Shown: piece by piece, positions 1 through 12,546 of the stretch
Layout of the letters: every line of letters starts with the position of its first letter
Position numbering within the stretch: position 1 is the stretch's first letter
Assembly (NCBI RefSeq): GCF_900090195.1
Contig: NZ_LT607803.1
Span: 6,102,229 to 6,166,228, forward strand
Direction of reading: 5' to 3'
Source: Variovorax sp. HW608
GTDB lineage: Bacteria; Pseudomonadota; Gammaproteobacteria; Burkholderiales; Burkholderiaceae_C
Length of the DNA: 64,000 nt
The notes under the pieces: model-generated
Told to the model about the DNA's origin: nothing
The model's database searches: none
The model's input: only the letters and a program-made list of their open reading frames with translations
Program-made: the position numbers and the translations under genes

Positions 1-53
1 ACGATCGCACCGCTGGCCGCGAGGCCTGCCGCAAGAAGACGAACTCCGCTCAT
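1..53 (-). CDS. 5' end of a secreted or membrane protein gene (partial)
   Basis: Only the first 17 codons lie in the window; the gene continues past its left edge. The minus strand reads MSGVRLLAAGLAASGA from an ATG at 51-53, a basic start followed by a small hydrophobic stretch as in a Sec signal peptide. An AGGAG ribosome-binding site sits 6 bases before the ATG, which is the main support for a real start. It follows ligA in the same direction with a gap of about 115 bases. Function cannot be judged from this fragment. Confidence 0.55.
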   Translation of the reverse strand, partial: MSGVRLLAAGLAASGAI

Positions 54-167
54 GACGCACTCCTGGTCGATACGCTTCTCTCTGTTCAACGCCGGCCGGC
101 AACCCGTGTTGACAGCGCCCGCGCCGGGCCATGTAAAGATGGCCCCGTCAGGGTTTGAGCGGGCCGC

Positions 168-3376
<3,209 letters not shown>

Positions 3377-3384
3377 TGGATTCC

Positions 3385-3431
3385 CCTCGCGCAGCGGCGC
3401 TTCGGGATTCGCCTTGGGGCGGCCCGGCGGC
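3385..3431 (-). repeat. GC-rich palindromic intergenic repeat, copy A
   Basis: Directly after the smc stop, the minus strand of 3410-3430 carries a 21-base word that is identical at 18012-18032 and 30093-30113. The neighbouring bases (GCAGCG..GCTTCG) resemble the second module of the other copies in degraded form. It fills most of the gap between smc and zipA. GC-rich intergenic palindromes of this kind (REP-like) are frequent in Comamonadaceae. Confidence 0.75.
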
Positions 3432-6400
3432 TCATGCAGCCTCGGCCATCGAGACGGCCGATTCCATGTCCACCGCGACGATGCGCGACACGCCCTGCTC
3501 CTGCATCGTCACGCCGATCAGCTGCTCGGCCATTTCCATGGCGATCTTGTTGTGGCTGATGAAGAGGAACTGGGTTTCGCGGCTCATGGAGGTCACGAGT
3601 TTGGCGTAGCGCTCGGTGTTGGCGTCGTCGAGCGGCGCGTCCACTTCGTCCAGCAGGCAGAACGGCGCCGGGTTGAGCTGGAAGATCGCGAACACCAGCG
3701 CGATGGCGGTGAGCGCCTTCTCGCCGCCCGAGAGCAGGTGGATGGTCTGGTTCTTCTTGCCCGGCGGCTGCGCCATGACCTGCACGCCGGAGTCGAGGAT
3801 CTCGTCGCCGGTCATCATGAGCTTGGCGTTGCCGCCGCCGAACAGCTCCGGGAACATGCGGCTGAAGTGGTCGTTGACCGTCTTGAAGGTGCCCCCCAGC
3901 AGCTCGCGCGTTTCGCCGTCGATCTTGCGGATCGCGTCTTCGAGCGTGCCGATGGCCTCGTTGAGGTCGGCCGACTGCGAGTCGAGGAAGGTCTTGCGCT
4001 CGCGCGCCACCGCGAGCTCGTCGAGCGCCGCGAGGTTGACCGCGCCGAGCCCGGCCACTTCGCGGTTGAGCCGGTCGATCTCGCCCTGCAGGCCCGTGAG
4101 GCGCACCTTGTCGGTCTCGATCGACTGGGCGATCGCTTCGAGGTCGGCATGGGCATCGGCCAGCAGCTGCTGGTACTGCTCGAAGCCCAGGCGCGCAGCC
4201 TGTTCCTTGAGCTGGAATTCGGTGATGCGCTGGCGCAGCGGGTCGAGCTCGCGTTCGAGTTGGAGGCGGCGCTCGTCGCTCGCGCGCAGCTTGAGCGTGA
4301 GGTCGTCGTACTGGCTGCGTGCCGCGCCGAGCGCGGACTCGCGTTCGAGCTTGACCGACAGGGCGTCCTGCAGGCCGGCTTGCGCTGCGGCATCCGACAG
4401 GCGCCCCAGTTCGGCGCGCGCGCGTTCGTCTTCATCGGCGAGCGACGTGGTCTGCTGCGCGGCCGTCTCGATGGCGCGGCTGAGTTCGCCGCGGCGCGCT
4501 TCGAGCGATCGCTGCGCGAAGGTGGCCTCCTGTGCCTGGCGCTCAAGGCTGCGGTGCTGTTCGCGGCTGGCGGCGAGCACACGTGCGGCTTCGATCACGC
4601 GCTCGTCGAGCTGCGCATGGCGCTCCTGGCTGTCGGCGAGCTGCATGTCGAGCTCTTCGAAGCGCCCTTCGGCGGCGATGCGGCGCTCCTGCAGTTCCTC
4701 GAGCTGGGCCGTGACCTCGCCGAGGTCGTTGGAGAGCTGCTCGCTGCGCGCGCGGGTCTGTTCGGCGAGCTGCGTGAGGCGCAGCGTCTCGACCTGGAGT
4801 TCGTGCGCGCGCGACTGCGTGTCGGCCGCTTCGCGGCGCGCGGTGACGAGCCGTTGCGCCGCGTCGGCATAGGCCGACTCGGCGCGCGCGAGCGCGCTGC
4901 GCGACTCTTCCGCGATCAGGGTCTGGGCGCGCAGCTGGCGCTCCAGGTTTTCCATTTCCTGCTGGCGTGCGAGCAGGCCGGCCTGCTCGGAATCCTCCGC
5001 ATAGAAGCTCACGCTGTGCGCGGTGACCGCGTGGCCGCTCTTGACGTAGATCACCTGGCCGGCCTTGAGCTGCTCGCGCTGCGCCAGCGCCTCTTCGAGC
5101 GTCTGCGCGGTGAAGCAGCCGTAGAGCCATTCTTCGAGCAGCGCCTGCTGGCCGGCGTCACTGAGGCGAAGCAGCGCGGAAAGCCGGGGCAAGGCGCCCT
5201 CGCCTGACGGTGCGGCGGCCGACGGCGGGCTGTAGAACGCGAGCTTGGCCGGCGGCGCGTCGTTGCCGAAAGCGCGCACCATGTCGAGGCGGCTGACTTC
5301 GAGCGCACCCAGGCGTTCGCGCAGCGCCGCTTCGAGGGCGTTCTCCCAGCCCTGCTCGATGTGGATCCGGCTCCACAGCCCTTGCAGGCTTTCAAGGCCG
5401 TGCTTGGCGAGCCACGGCGCGAGCTTGCCGTCGGTCTTGACCTTTTCCTGCAGCGCCTTCAGGGCTTCGAGCCGCGCCGCGAGTTCGGCATGCCGCGCGC
5501 CCTCGGTGTTCACCGTCTGCTGGCGGTTGCGGCGGTCCTCGTCGAGCTGGGGCACCGAATCCTGCAGCTCGTGCAGCCGCGCTTCCGCCTCGGCGGAAGC
5601 TTCCTGCGCGGCCGCCAGTTGCTCCTGCATGTCCTGCAGGCGCGCCTCGTCGGGCGCGGCGAGCGCGTTCTGGTCGCTGCGCAGGCGCTCGGCGCGCTGG
5701 TTGAGCTGGCGGCTCTGTTCCTCGATGTTGCGCTGATCGGCCGCCAGCACCTGGATCTGCTGCTGCACCTGCGCGACCGCGGCGCGCTGCGCATTGGCCT
5801 CGTTTTGCGCGCGCTGCTGCGCGTCTTCCAGTTCGGGCATGCGCGCGTCGTGCTCTTCGAGCTGGGCGGCAAGCAGTTCGGCCTGCTCTTCGGCGTTCAC
5901 GCCTTGGCCGGCCAGGGTTTCGATCTCGGTTTCGGCGTCTTCGCGGCGCGCATTCCATTGCGCGATCTGCTCGCGCAGCTGCACGAGGCGCTGCTCGACA
6001 CGCTGACGGCCTTCGACCACGAAGCGGATCTCGCCTTCGAGGCGGCCCACTTCGGCGCTGGCCTCATACAGCTTGCCCTGCGCCTGGTTGACCTGGTCGC
6101 CTGACGCGTAGTGGGCCTGGCGGATGGTTTCGAGCTCGGCCTCGATGTGGCGCAGATCGGCGGTGCGCGATTCGAGGTCGTTGATCGCCTTTTCCGCATC
6201 GAGCTTGATGCGGGTCTGGTCCGATTCGCTTTCGGTGCGCTTCAGGAACCAGAGCTGATGCTGCTTGCGCGTGGCGTCGGCCTGCAGCGTGTTGTAGCGC
6301 GCCGCGACCTCGGCCTGCTTCTCGAGCTTTTCGAGGTTGCTGCCGAGCTCGCGCAGGATGTCTTCGACGCGGGTCAGGTTCTCGCGCGTGTCGCCCAGGC

Positions 6401-6947
6401 GGTTCTCGGTCTCGCGGCGGCGTTCCTTGTACTTGGAGACACCGGCGGCCTCTTCGAGGAACAGGCGCAGTTCCTCGGGCTTGGATTCGATGATCCGGCT
6501 GATCGTGCCCTGCCCGATGATCGCGTAGGCGCGCGGGCCGAGGCCGGTGCCGAGGAACACGTCCTGCACGTCGCGCCGGCGCACCGGCTGGTTGTTGATG
6601 TAGTAGCTCGAATTGCCGTCCCGCGTCAGCACCCGCTTGACCGCGATCTCGGCGAACTGCGACCACTGGCCGCCGGCGCGATGGTCGGCGTTGTCGAATA
6701 CCAGTTCCACGCTCGAACGGCTCGCCTGCTTGCGCGTGGTGGTGCCGTTGAAGATGACGTCCTGCATCGACTCGCCGCGCAATTCGGAGGCGCGCGATTC
6801 GCCGAGCACCCAGCGCACGGCGTCCATGATGTTCGACTTGCCGCAGCCGTTGGGCCCGACGACCCCGACCAGCTGGCCGGGAAGCAGGAAATTGGTGGGT
6901 TCGGCGAACGACTTGAAGCCCGATAGCTTGATGGAGTTGAGACGCAC
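3432..6947 (-). CDS. smc: Chromosome segregation ATPase SMC
   Basis: SMC is the core of condensin and compacts and separates sister chromosomes. This 1171-residue protein is full length: Walker A GPNGCGKSN at residues 31-39; two long coiled coils rich in Glu, Gln, Arg and Ala; a hinge around residues 510-640; the ABC signature LSGGEKAL at about 1072; and Walker B CLLDEVDAP near 1098. The start is GTG at 6947, matching the conserved N-terminus MRLNSIKLSGFKSF. No scpA or scpB lies next to it. It is divergent from the broken lipoprotein gene at 7054, across about 106 bases that hold both promoters. Confidence 0.97.
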   Translation of the reverse strand: MRLNSIKLSGFKSFAEPTNFLLPGQLVGVVGPNGCGKSNIMDAVRWVLGESRASELRGESMQDVIFNGTTTRKQASRSSVELVFDNADHRAGGQWSQFAEIAVKRVLTRDGNSSYYINNQPVRRRDVQDVFLGTGLGPRAYAIIGQGTISRIIESKPEELRLFLEEAAGVSKYKERRRETENRLGDTRENLTRVEDILRELGSNLEKLEKQAEVAARYNTLQADATRKQHQLWFLKRTESESDQTRIKLDAEKAINDLESRTADLRHIEAELETIRQAHYASGDQVNQAQGKLYEASAEVGRLEGEIRFVVEGRQRVEQRLVQLREQIAQWNARREDAETEIETLAGQGVNAEEQAELLAAQLEEHDARMPELEDAQQRAQNEANAQRAAVAQVQQQIQVLAADQRNIEEQSRQLNQRAERLRSDQNALAAPDEARLQDMQEQLAAAQEASAEAEARLHELQDSVPQLDEDRRNRQQTVNTEGARHAELAARLEALKALQEKVKTDGKLAPWLAKHGLESLQGLWSRIHIEQGWENALEAALRERLGALEVSRLDMVRAFGNDAPPAKLAFYSPPSAAAPSGEGALPRLSALLRLSDAGQQALLEEWLYGCFTAQTLEEALAQREQLKAGQVIYVKSGHAVTAHSVSFYAEDSEQAGLLARQQEMENLERQLRAQTLIAEESRSALARAESAYADAAQRLVTARREAADTQSRAHELQVETLRLTQLAEQTRARSEQLSNDLGEVTAQLEELQERRIAAEGRFEELDMQLADSQERHAQLDERVIEAARVLAASREQHRSLERQAQEATFAQRSLEARRGELSRAIETAAQQTTSLADEDERARAELGRLSDAAAQAGLQDALSVKLERESALGAARSQYDDLTLKLRASDERRLQLERELDPLRQRITEFQLKEQAARLGFEQYQQLLADAHADLEAIAQSIETDKVRLTGLQGEIDRLNREVAGLGAVNLAALDELAVARERKTFLDSQSADLNEAIGTLEDAIRKIDGETRELLGGTFKTVNDHFSRMFPELFGGGNAKLMMTGDEILDSGVQVMAQPPGKKNQTIHLLSGGEKALTAIALVFAIFQLNPAPFCLLDEVDAPLDDANTERYAKLVTSMSRETQFLFISHNKIAMEMAEQLIGVTMQEQGVSRIVAVDMESAVSMAEAA

Positions 6948-7053
6948 GACAGGTCGGCCCTATGCCAAGGTGTTGATTTGTAAGGGAATTTTCACTGGCC
7001 GTCACCCACGGGGATCGGCCGCCACCCGAGGCCGGGATGATAACGTGCGGACC

Positions 7054-7530
7054 ATGCGTGCCCCGTGCCGTTTCTGCCTCGATGTCCCTCTTCGTTTCCC
7101 TCTCGTTCGACGTCTTGCATGGCTGCCCGGAATCTGCACGGCCGCTCTGTTCATGGCGGGCTGCACCTCGACGCAGCGCGCGGAGCCCTATGAGAGCCTG
7201 CTCAAGCAGGCCAACGGCAACACCTGGGAGCAGACCATGCTCGACGGCGTGAACGCCGAGAACAGCTACCGGGCGGCGCGCAATTTCGAGATTTCGCTCT
7301 GGCTCATCAGCTCCAAGGCGGGCCCGGATGGATAACCGCTGCTGCTGGCGACTGAAATCAGCGACCGGGGCCGCAACCTGCTGGTCGATCGCGAACTGTC
7401 GAAGGTGGTCGCGCGACTGGACCTGCTGGCGGCGCAGGCGGACGAGAAATACCGGCGCGCCGCGCTGGATTTCAGCCAGAACTGGCTTCTCGGAAACCTC
7501 GGTCCGTTCTTTTCTATGGTGCCGAAGTAG
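7054..7530 (+). pseudogene. Small lipoprotein gene interrupted by an in-frame TAA
   Basis: From the ATG at 7054 the frame encodes a lipoprotein-type signal ending in FMAGC (cysteine at about residue 37), then about 55 residues up to a TAA at 7333-7335. The same frame continues open for another 64 codons to a TAG at 7528. It reads PLLLATEISDRG, then LSKVVARLDLLAAQ and NWLLGNLGPFF, with GC-rich third positions typical of genes here. A single change, for example CAA (Gln) to TAA, would explain the break and restore 158 residues. I do not recognise the family. The 3' end overlaps the convergent fimbrial chaperone by 17 bases. It could be a young pseudogene, a sequencing error or a shortened gene. 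Confidence 0.65.
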
Positions 7531-8371
7531 CCGGTCGCACCGGAGGGGCGGACCACGGGGGCGCGTCGTTGACAACGACCGTCACGCGTCCTTCATCGTC
7601 GATGGCGGCAATGCTCAGTCTGCCCGCGGCTTGCCTGTCGGGTCGATCGCGATCGAGGGCAGCGCCCTCCTTCAACAGCCGGAACTCCATCTCGCCGAAC
7701 GGCGCGAGCATGTCGCCGAGCGCGGAAAACTCCCCATCCTCTTCGGTCATGCCGAGGCGGTCGATGGTCGCGAAGTAAGGGGTCGGATTGCGGCACTGGA
7801 CGATGACCAGTTCGGCTTGCCTGGACGGCCTGCAGTCGAGCCTCTGGATCCACTCTGCCGATCCGCCCACCAGTCGTGGGGGGCGAAAGAAGATCTTCTG
7901 CCGGATCCGCACCGACACCTCCATCACATGGTCGCGGGCGGCGCCGTCGTCCGGATGGGGCGGAATCATCTGGGCATTGAGCCAGAAGACCGACTCGCGA
8001 TCGCTCGGCAACGGCTGCCGGGTGTAGACAACCCTCAACGCCCGGGCCTCGTTCGGCTGCAGCCTCATCAGCGGCGGAAGAACCACGAAGGGCACATCGA
8101 TCGTCGCCGGATCCGCGGTCGGATCACCCGCATCCACCCAGGTCTGCACGAGCACCGGATAGACATTCTCGTTGTGGATCTGCAGCGAGGCTTCGCGCGC
8201 GGTGCCGGGGAACACGAGCCGGGTGGCGCTGACGAACAGTCCGGCCCCTGTCTCGGCGCGCGCTCCCGCAGCCGTCGGACAGGCCACCAGCAGGACGCAG
8301 GCGATGCGCAGCGCGGCCGCTGCCCGGCGGCAACGGCTGGTCAAAGGTGTTCGAAGCGCCACCGACTCCAC
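7514..8371 (-). CDS. Fimbrial periplasmic chaperone (PapD-like), second copy
   Basis: Periplasmic chaperones of this family hold pilin subunits by donor-strand complementation until the usher takes them. This 285-residue protein has a signal peptide (ALRIACVLLVAC), a first immunoglobulin-like domain with the usual SATRLVFPG strand and the RALRVVYTR strand, and a second domain from about residue 150. The start is a GTG one base after the usher stop, so translation is probably coupled. It is the last gene of the fimbrial operon and overlaps the convergent broken lipoprotein gene. Having two chaperones suggests that different subunits (adhesin and pilin) are handled separately; that is inference. 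Confidence 0.88.
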   Translation of the reverse strand: MESVALRTPLTSRCRRAAAALRIACVLLVACPTAAGARAETGAGLFVSATRLVFPGTAREASLQIHNENVYPVLVQTWVDAGDPTADPATIDVPFVVLPPLMRLQPNEARALRVVYTRQPLPSDRESVFWLNAQMIPPHPDDGAARDHVMEVSVRIRQKIFFRPPRLVGGSAEWIQRLDCRPSRQAELVIVQCRNPTPYFATIDRLGMTEEDGEFSALGDMLAPFGEMEFRLLKEGAALDRDRPDRQAAGRLSIAAIDDEGRVTVVVNDAPPWSAPPVRPATSAP

Positions 8372-8372
8372 C

Positions 8373-10943
8373 TCACAACGCCGTCTCGATCGGCCGGGCA
8401 GCCTGCGCCGACGGCGCCACCGGTCGACAGACCGCGCGGGTCCGGATCAATGCCTGGCCCAGGTCCTGACCCGCGATGTCGTAGGCGGCCTCGCACTTCG
8501 CGCCGCCCGGCCCCAACGCGACGAAGAGCACGCCGGTCGCCGCCTTGACCCGCGCGTAGAGGTGACCTCCCTGGCCCACCACGCCGACCTCGTGGCCCTG
8601 GGCGTCCGACACCGGCGCGCCGACCGGCAGCCGCTTGCCATCCTCCAGCTCGACATCGACCAGCACCGGATAGCCGGTGCGCGTCTTGAACTGGATCCGC
8701 GCGATCGCACCGGCGTAGGGAGCGACGCGTTTTTGCGTTTCCTCGAGCTCGACGTTGTCTGGCGCGCCGGCGGGGTCCAGGCTCACCGTGTTGTAGCGAT
8801 AGGGGGCCAGCGCCGGAATGATGCCGAAGCCAGCGCGGTTCAGGACCACGCCCGCGGCATTCGTCAGTTTGGCTCCCCCGGCCCCCTCGGCCTCCACGAT
8901 GCCGAAGGTATCGCCGACATAGGGGCCCAGGAGCACGCCGCCTCGGTGAGCGACCACTGCCCCGCGGGCGTAGGCCGAGAACGCCGAGGAATCGGTCCCG
9001 TGGGAGTAGCCGGCGCCGAACGCCCCCATCGAGGTGTTGCGCCCGAGGTTCACGCCCGCGCGGGTCACGCGCTGACCGCTGTCCCTCGAGACATTCGCAC
9101 CATACGAGTATTCGTTGTGCGCGCCGGCCGTCCCCGTCAGGTTCGACTGGACGACCGTTCCCTGATCGCCGTAGCGGCTCACACTGGACGTCAGCGAGGC
9201 GCTGCGGCGGCCCAGATCCAGGGGCACCGAAATCGACAGCATCGCGACGTTCTGCGCCTGGGGCCTGCCGTAGATCGCGGCCTGGGACTGCCGGGAAAGG
9301 CTGACGCTGTAGCCCACCCGGCCCAGCGTATTCTGGTAGCCGAGCTGGAACTGGGTTCCCGGACGATAGTGGTCGTAGTAGTCCTGCCTGATGGCGCTTG
9401 CAAAGACCGATCCGGAGCGCCCCAGCGGCTGGCTGACCAGCAGGTCGAATCGATTCCTCTGCTTGAAGGTGTTCGAGCGGACGCGGTTTCCCTGATCGTC
9501 GATGTAGTACGGCGCCGCGCCGCCCCCGAGCGTATCGGCCAGCGACCGGTAGCCCGAGGTCGAATGGCGGTAACCGGCCAGGGTCAGGCTGGTTCCCGTC
9601 GCCGCGAACGCCGTGTTGTAGGAACTCTTGAACTGCCAGCCGTTCGATGGGGCGTCGCGGACGCCCGCGTGTGCAAAGCTGGCGCCGACGCCGAAGGCGC
9701 CCAGGTCCGTCGCGAGGACAGCGCCCGCAGCCATCGCCGCATAGTTATTGCCGGCCAGCTGCGCGCCGCCGTTGAGAGTCAATCGATTGCTGATCCCGCG
9801 CTCGTAGGTCGCTTCCGCGAATCCCACGTTCTCGACACCCGAATAGGCGACCTTGGTTCTGCCGGCCGTGACCGCATAGCGCGACAGACCGGGCCGCAGC
9901 GAAGCGGCGACCGCAGAAAAAGGAACCACGAAGCTGCGCACGCTGCCGTCGGCTTCAGTCACCTCGACCGTCAAGTCCCCCGAGTTCTGCGTCGGGTACA
10001 GGTCGTCGAAAGCGAACTCGCCCGGGGGCACCGAGCTTTCATAGACGATCGTTGACGCCTGCCGGATCACCACCCGCGCATTGCTGTAGGCCATGCCGCG
10101 CACGACCGGCGCGTAACCCTGCCGATTGGGCGACAGCATGCGTTCATCGCTCGCCAGACGGACACCGCGGAAGCTGAGCGCATCGAAGAGCGTCCCGCTG
10201 GTCGAGGTCTCTCCCAGCGTCAGTTCGGAGCGCCACGCCGGCAATGCGCGGCGAAGGAATGTATTGCCGTAGGTGAATGCGGTTCCGCCCGCCGGCGTGT
10301 GGCGCAGGGTCGAAGAATTGCGCAGTTGCCAAAGGCCGAGGTTCAGGCCGTTTTGCAGGTTGAAGTAGGTCGAATTGAGCGAACGATTCGCCCCGCGGTA
10401 GGAATTGTTGTAGTAGCTGCCGGAATAGTTGACGAATCCGGCGGTCTCGCCGCTGTCCCAGGCCGACTCGGGAACGAAGCCCCGTGGCGTGCGGCGCAGC
10501 GACACCTGCGGAAAGACCAGGTCGAGTCGCATGCGGGACGAGTCGAAGGATTCGGTCGCGCCCCTGACGGCGTCCTCGACCGATCTGCAGCTTTGGTCCT
10601 GCCAAGGCGTGGCGATCGCATCCTCGAGCACGTTCGCATCGACGATCAGTTCCCGGTTCAGGCACGCCCTGACCCGATCTCCCGCGAGGACGAAGGCCAG
10701 CTCGACGTTTTTCAGGAAGGAGCCGTTGATGTAGAGGTCGACTTCATACCGCCCGGGCGGAACGTTGCCCTCTTTCGTGAAGATGGAAAGATCCACGTTC
10801 GCCGCGCTGCCGCCGCGCAGAAAGGCGCTGTTGAACCTGACCGGGGAAACGGCGGCCTCATTGGCGGCGGCATGCTGGGCCTCGGCGGCGAGCGCTGCCA
10901 GGATCAGGCAGGCTCGGGCGATGGTCGTGCGGCGACGGCTCAT
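8373..10943 (-). CDS. Outer membrane fimbrial usher (FimD/PapC family)
   Basis: The usher is the outer membrane pore that receives chaperone-subunit complexes and threads the pilus out. The 856-residue protein has a signal peptide, an N-terminal domain (RFNSAFLRGG, then GNVPPGRYEVDLYING), a long beta-barrel region with many repeated aromatic strands, a plug region around GRTKVAYSG, and C-terminal domains ending near the ALIRTRAVC segment. Length is normal for the family. Its ATG overlaps the stop of the upstream chaperone (ATGA at 10940-10943), so the two are translationally coupled. Confidence 0.95.
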   Translation of the reverse strand: MSRRRTTIARACLILAALAAEAQHAAANEAAVSPVRFNSAFLRGGSAANVDLSIFTKEGNVPPGRYEVDLYINGSFLKNVELAFVLAGDRVRACLNRELIVDANVLEDAIATPWQDQSCRSVEDAVRGATESFDSSRMRLDLVFPQVSLRRTPRGFVPESAWDSGETAGFVNYSGSYYNNSYRGANRSLNSTYFNLQNGLNLGLWQLRNSSTLRHTPAGGTAFTYGNTFLRRALPAWRSELTLGETSTSGTLFDALSFRGVRLASDERMLSPNRQGYAPVVRGMAYSNARVVIRQASTIVYESSVPPGEFAFDDLYPTQNSGDLTVEVTEADGSVRSFVVPFSAVAASLRPGLSRYAVTAGRTKVAYSGVENVGFAEATYERGISNRLTLNGGAQLAGNNYAAMAAGAVLATDLGAFGVGASFAHAGVRDAPSNGWQFKSSYNTAFAATGTSLTLAGYRHSTSGYRSLADTLGGGAAPYYIDDQGNRVRSNTFKQRNRFDLLVSQPLGRSGSVFASAIRQDYYDHYRPGTQFQLGYQNTLGRVGYSVSLSRQSQAAIYGRPQAQNVAMLSISVPLDLGRRSASLTSSVSRYGDQGTVVQSNLTGTAGAHNEYSYGANVSRDSGQRVTRAGVNLGRNTSMGAFGAGYSHGTDSSAFSAYARGAVVAHRGGVLLGPYVGDTFGIVEAEGAGGAKLTNAAGVVLNRAGFGIIPALAPYRYNTVSLDPAGAPDNVELEETQKRVAPYAGAIARIQFKTRTGYPVLVDVELEDGKRLPVGAPVSDAQGHEVGVVGQGGHLYARVKAATGVLFVALGPGGAKCEAAYDIAGQDLGQALIRTRAVCRPVAPSAQAARPIETAL

Positions 10944-11737
10944 GGGTTCGTTCCCCCATCCGGCGCAAGGACTGCGACGGCCTTCCGATGGGTCCTCGGA
11001 TTGCCGGAATCGTCGATCAGGGAGAACTCGAGGCTCGGCGCCGCCATGGAGGCGCGGCCCCCTGCCAGGCGCCAGCTCAGGGACGAGAACGGCGCGAGCG
11101 TCACGGCGCCGCCGAAGTCGACCGGAAGCGATTCATCACCGACCCGGAGATGGGCCGCCTCCACGAAGTTGGCGTAGAACCCCGTCGGGTTTTCGGCTGT
11201 GAGCCGCCAGTCCTTCCCGCTGCGAGTCAGCGTGAACACGAGGCGATCCCTGAGATCGTGGACCTCGCCCTTCACGGTGGCCGGGCGGTAGAGAAGCTTG
11301 ACCTGGTTGAGGAAGGAGATGCTGATCTGCGCGCCGCCAACGTCGGGACCGGCCGGGCTTTCCGGAGGAACCTGAAGAAAGTTGAACCAGTACAGCGACT
11401 CCCTGTCCGCCGGCAAATCGACGTCGCCGCTGAACATCAGCCGGACGGACTGCTGGGCGCCCCCATCGAGTCGGAACAACGGCGGCAGCACGACGAACGG
11501 CGCCGGCGCGGCCTTCTCCGCAGGAAGGCTGCCATCGTCGGCCCAGGCCTGGATCAGATGAGGGGTCTTGTCCTGGTTGGCGAGTCTGACCGAGACGAAG
11601 CTCTTCTCGGAAGGGTAGATGACCCGCGTTCCATACATCACGACCCCTGCGTGAGCCTGAACCTCGACCAGGAACAGGATCAGGAACGCCAGCAGCAGGA
11701 TTCCCGTGCCGGGAAATTTTGGCTTCAGTGCAGACAT
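10940..11737 (-). CDS. Fimbrial periplasmic chaperone (PapD-like), first copy
   Basis: This 265-residue protein starts with a signal peptide (GILLLAFLILFLVEVQAHA). The first chaperone domain contains GTRVIYPSEKSFVSVRL and a conserved FVVLPPLFRLD stretch, and an SVRLMFSG strand precedes the inter-domain loop. The second domain ends in a proline-rich tail. The ATG at 11737 is preferred over one at 11794, because the upstream one lies inside a strong hairpin at 11780-11816. Gene order pilin, chaperone, usher is classical. The chaperone at 7514 is a divergent relative in the same operon. Confidence 0.93.
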   Translation of the reverse strand: MSALKPKFPGTGILLLAFLILFLVEVQAHAGVVMYGTRVIYPSEKSFVSVRLANQDKTPHLIQAWADDGSLPAEKAAPAPFVVLPPLFRLDGGAQQSVRLMFSGDVDLPADRESLYWFNFLQVPPESPAGPDVGGAQISISFLNQVKLLYRPATVKGEVHDLRDRLVFTLTRSGKDWRLTAENPTGFYANFVEAAHLRVGDESLPVDFGGAVTLAPFSSLSWRLAGGRASMAAPSLEFSLIDDSGNPRTHRKAVAVLAPDGGTNP

Positions 11738-11779
11738 CGGGATTCGCTTTGCGTCATGGAGAAAAGAAGGAATGCGAGG

Positions 11780-11816
11780 GCGCCACGAGGACATCGGGGC
11801 GATGTCCTCGTGGCGC
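11780..11816 (-). promoter_or_regulatory. Strong intercistronic hairpin between pilin and chaperone
   Basis: Bases 11780-11795 and 11801-11816 are perfect reverse complements, giving a 16-base-pair stem with a 5-base loop. It begins 8 bases after the pilin stop. No run of U follows on the minus-strand transcript, so it is not a typical terminator. In pili operons, hairpins at this place protect the pilin mRNA and limit downstream expression; that role here is inference. Confidence 0.7.
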
Positions 11817-11824
11817 TGCGTGAC

Positions 11825-12367
11825 TTACTGAGTACGCAATGCGTAGACGGCGGTCGTCTTGATCTTTCCGGTCACGACATTCGCGACGTCCTTCACGAAG
11901 TAATGCGCCGTCATCGGAATGCTTGCCGCGTTGCTGACGGTCGACACATAGGTCACCGGGTCGGCCGCGCCGACCTCGACTTGCGTCGTGGGATCCGTTC
12001 CGTCCATGACCTGGATCTGGACGGCATTGCTGCCGTAGGTGGTCAGGTCGTTCAGGTTGAAGTTGGCCGCGTCGTAGGTGCTCGAGTCCAGCACCGCGCC
12101 GACCTTTGACACGCTCGCCGGGCAGTTCACCACCTGGATCGAGAACGGAACGCTCAGTGCTGAGTACCGACCGGGGCCGCTGGCGATCAGGGCGCTCTTG
12201 GCGACCTGATCGAGCGTGACGGTGTAGTTGCCACCGGTCACGACAGGGTCGCAGGTCGTCTCGACCACTTCACCGTTGAAGGTGATGGTGTTGCTCTGGG
12301 CCTGCGCCAGTCCCCCCATCGCGGCCAGGCAGGACGCGGCAATGGCTAGCGCCAATTTCTTCGACAT
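11825..12367 (-). CDS. Major fimbrial subunit (pilin)
   Basis: A structural subunit of a chaperone-usher fimbria, exported to the periplasm and assembled by the usher. The 180-residue precursor has a clear signal peptide cut after AQA (about residue 24). The mature start NTITFNGEVVETTCD and a second cysteine in VVNCPASVSKV form the usual pilin disulfide pair. The C-terminus IKTTAVYALRTQ alternates hydrophobic residues like a donor-strand acceptor region. AAGGA precedes the ATG. It lies between the adhesin (upstream) and the chaperone, followed by a strong hairpin, which fits a highly expressed major subunit. Confidence 0.93.
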   Translation of the reverse strand: MSKKLALAIAASCLAAMGGLAQAQSNTITFNGEVVETTCDPVVTGGNYTVTLDQVAKSALIASGPGRYSALSVPFSIQVVNCPASVSKVGAVLDSSTYDAANFNLNDLTTYGSNAVQIQVMDGTDPTTQVEVGAADPVTYVSTVSNAASIPMTAHYFVKDVANVVTGKIKTTAVYALRTQ

Positions 12368-12546
12368 GATTTTTCCTTTCGAACGGTTTCAATAAACAGA
12401 GCGGACGGACGGCCGTCTTCGATCAGACGTGCCGCACATCCACTCCTCCACCACCCCGCGAAGGTCGTTCGCGGCGAGATGTCGGGTGCCGGTCGAGCCA
12501 TGCCGCTGGCACGCGCCAGGGCGTCTCGATCGGAGTGATTTGGGGG

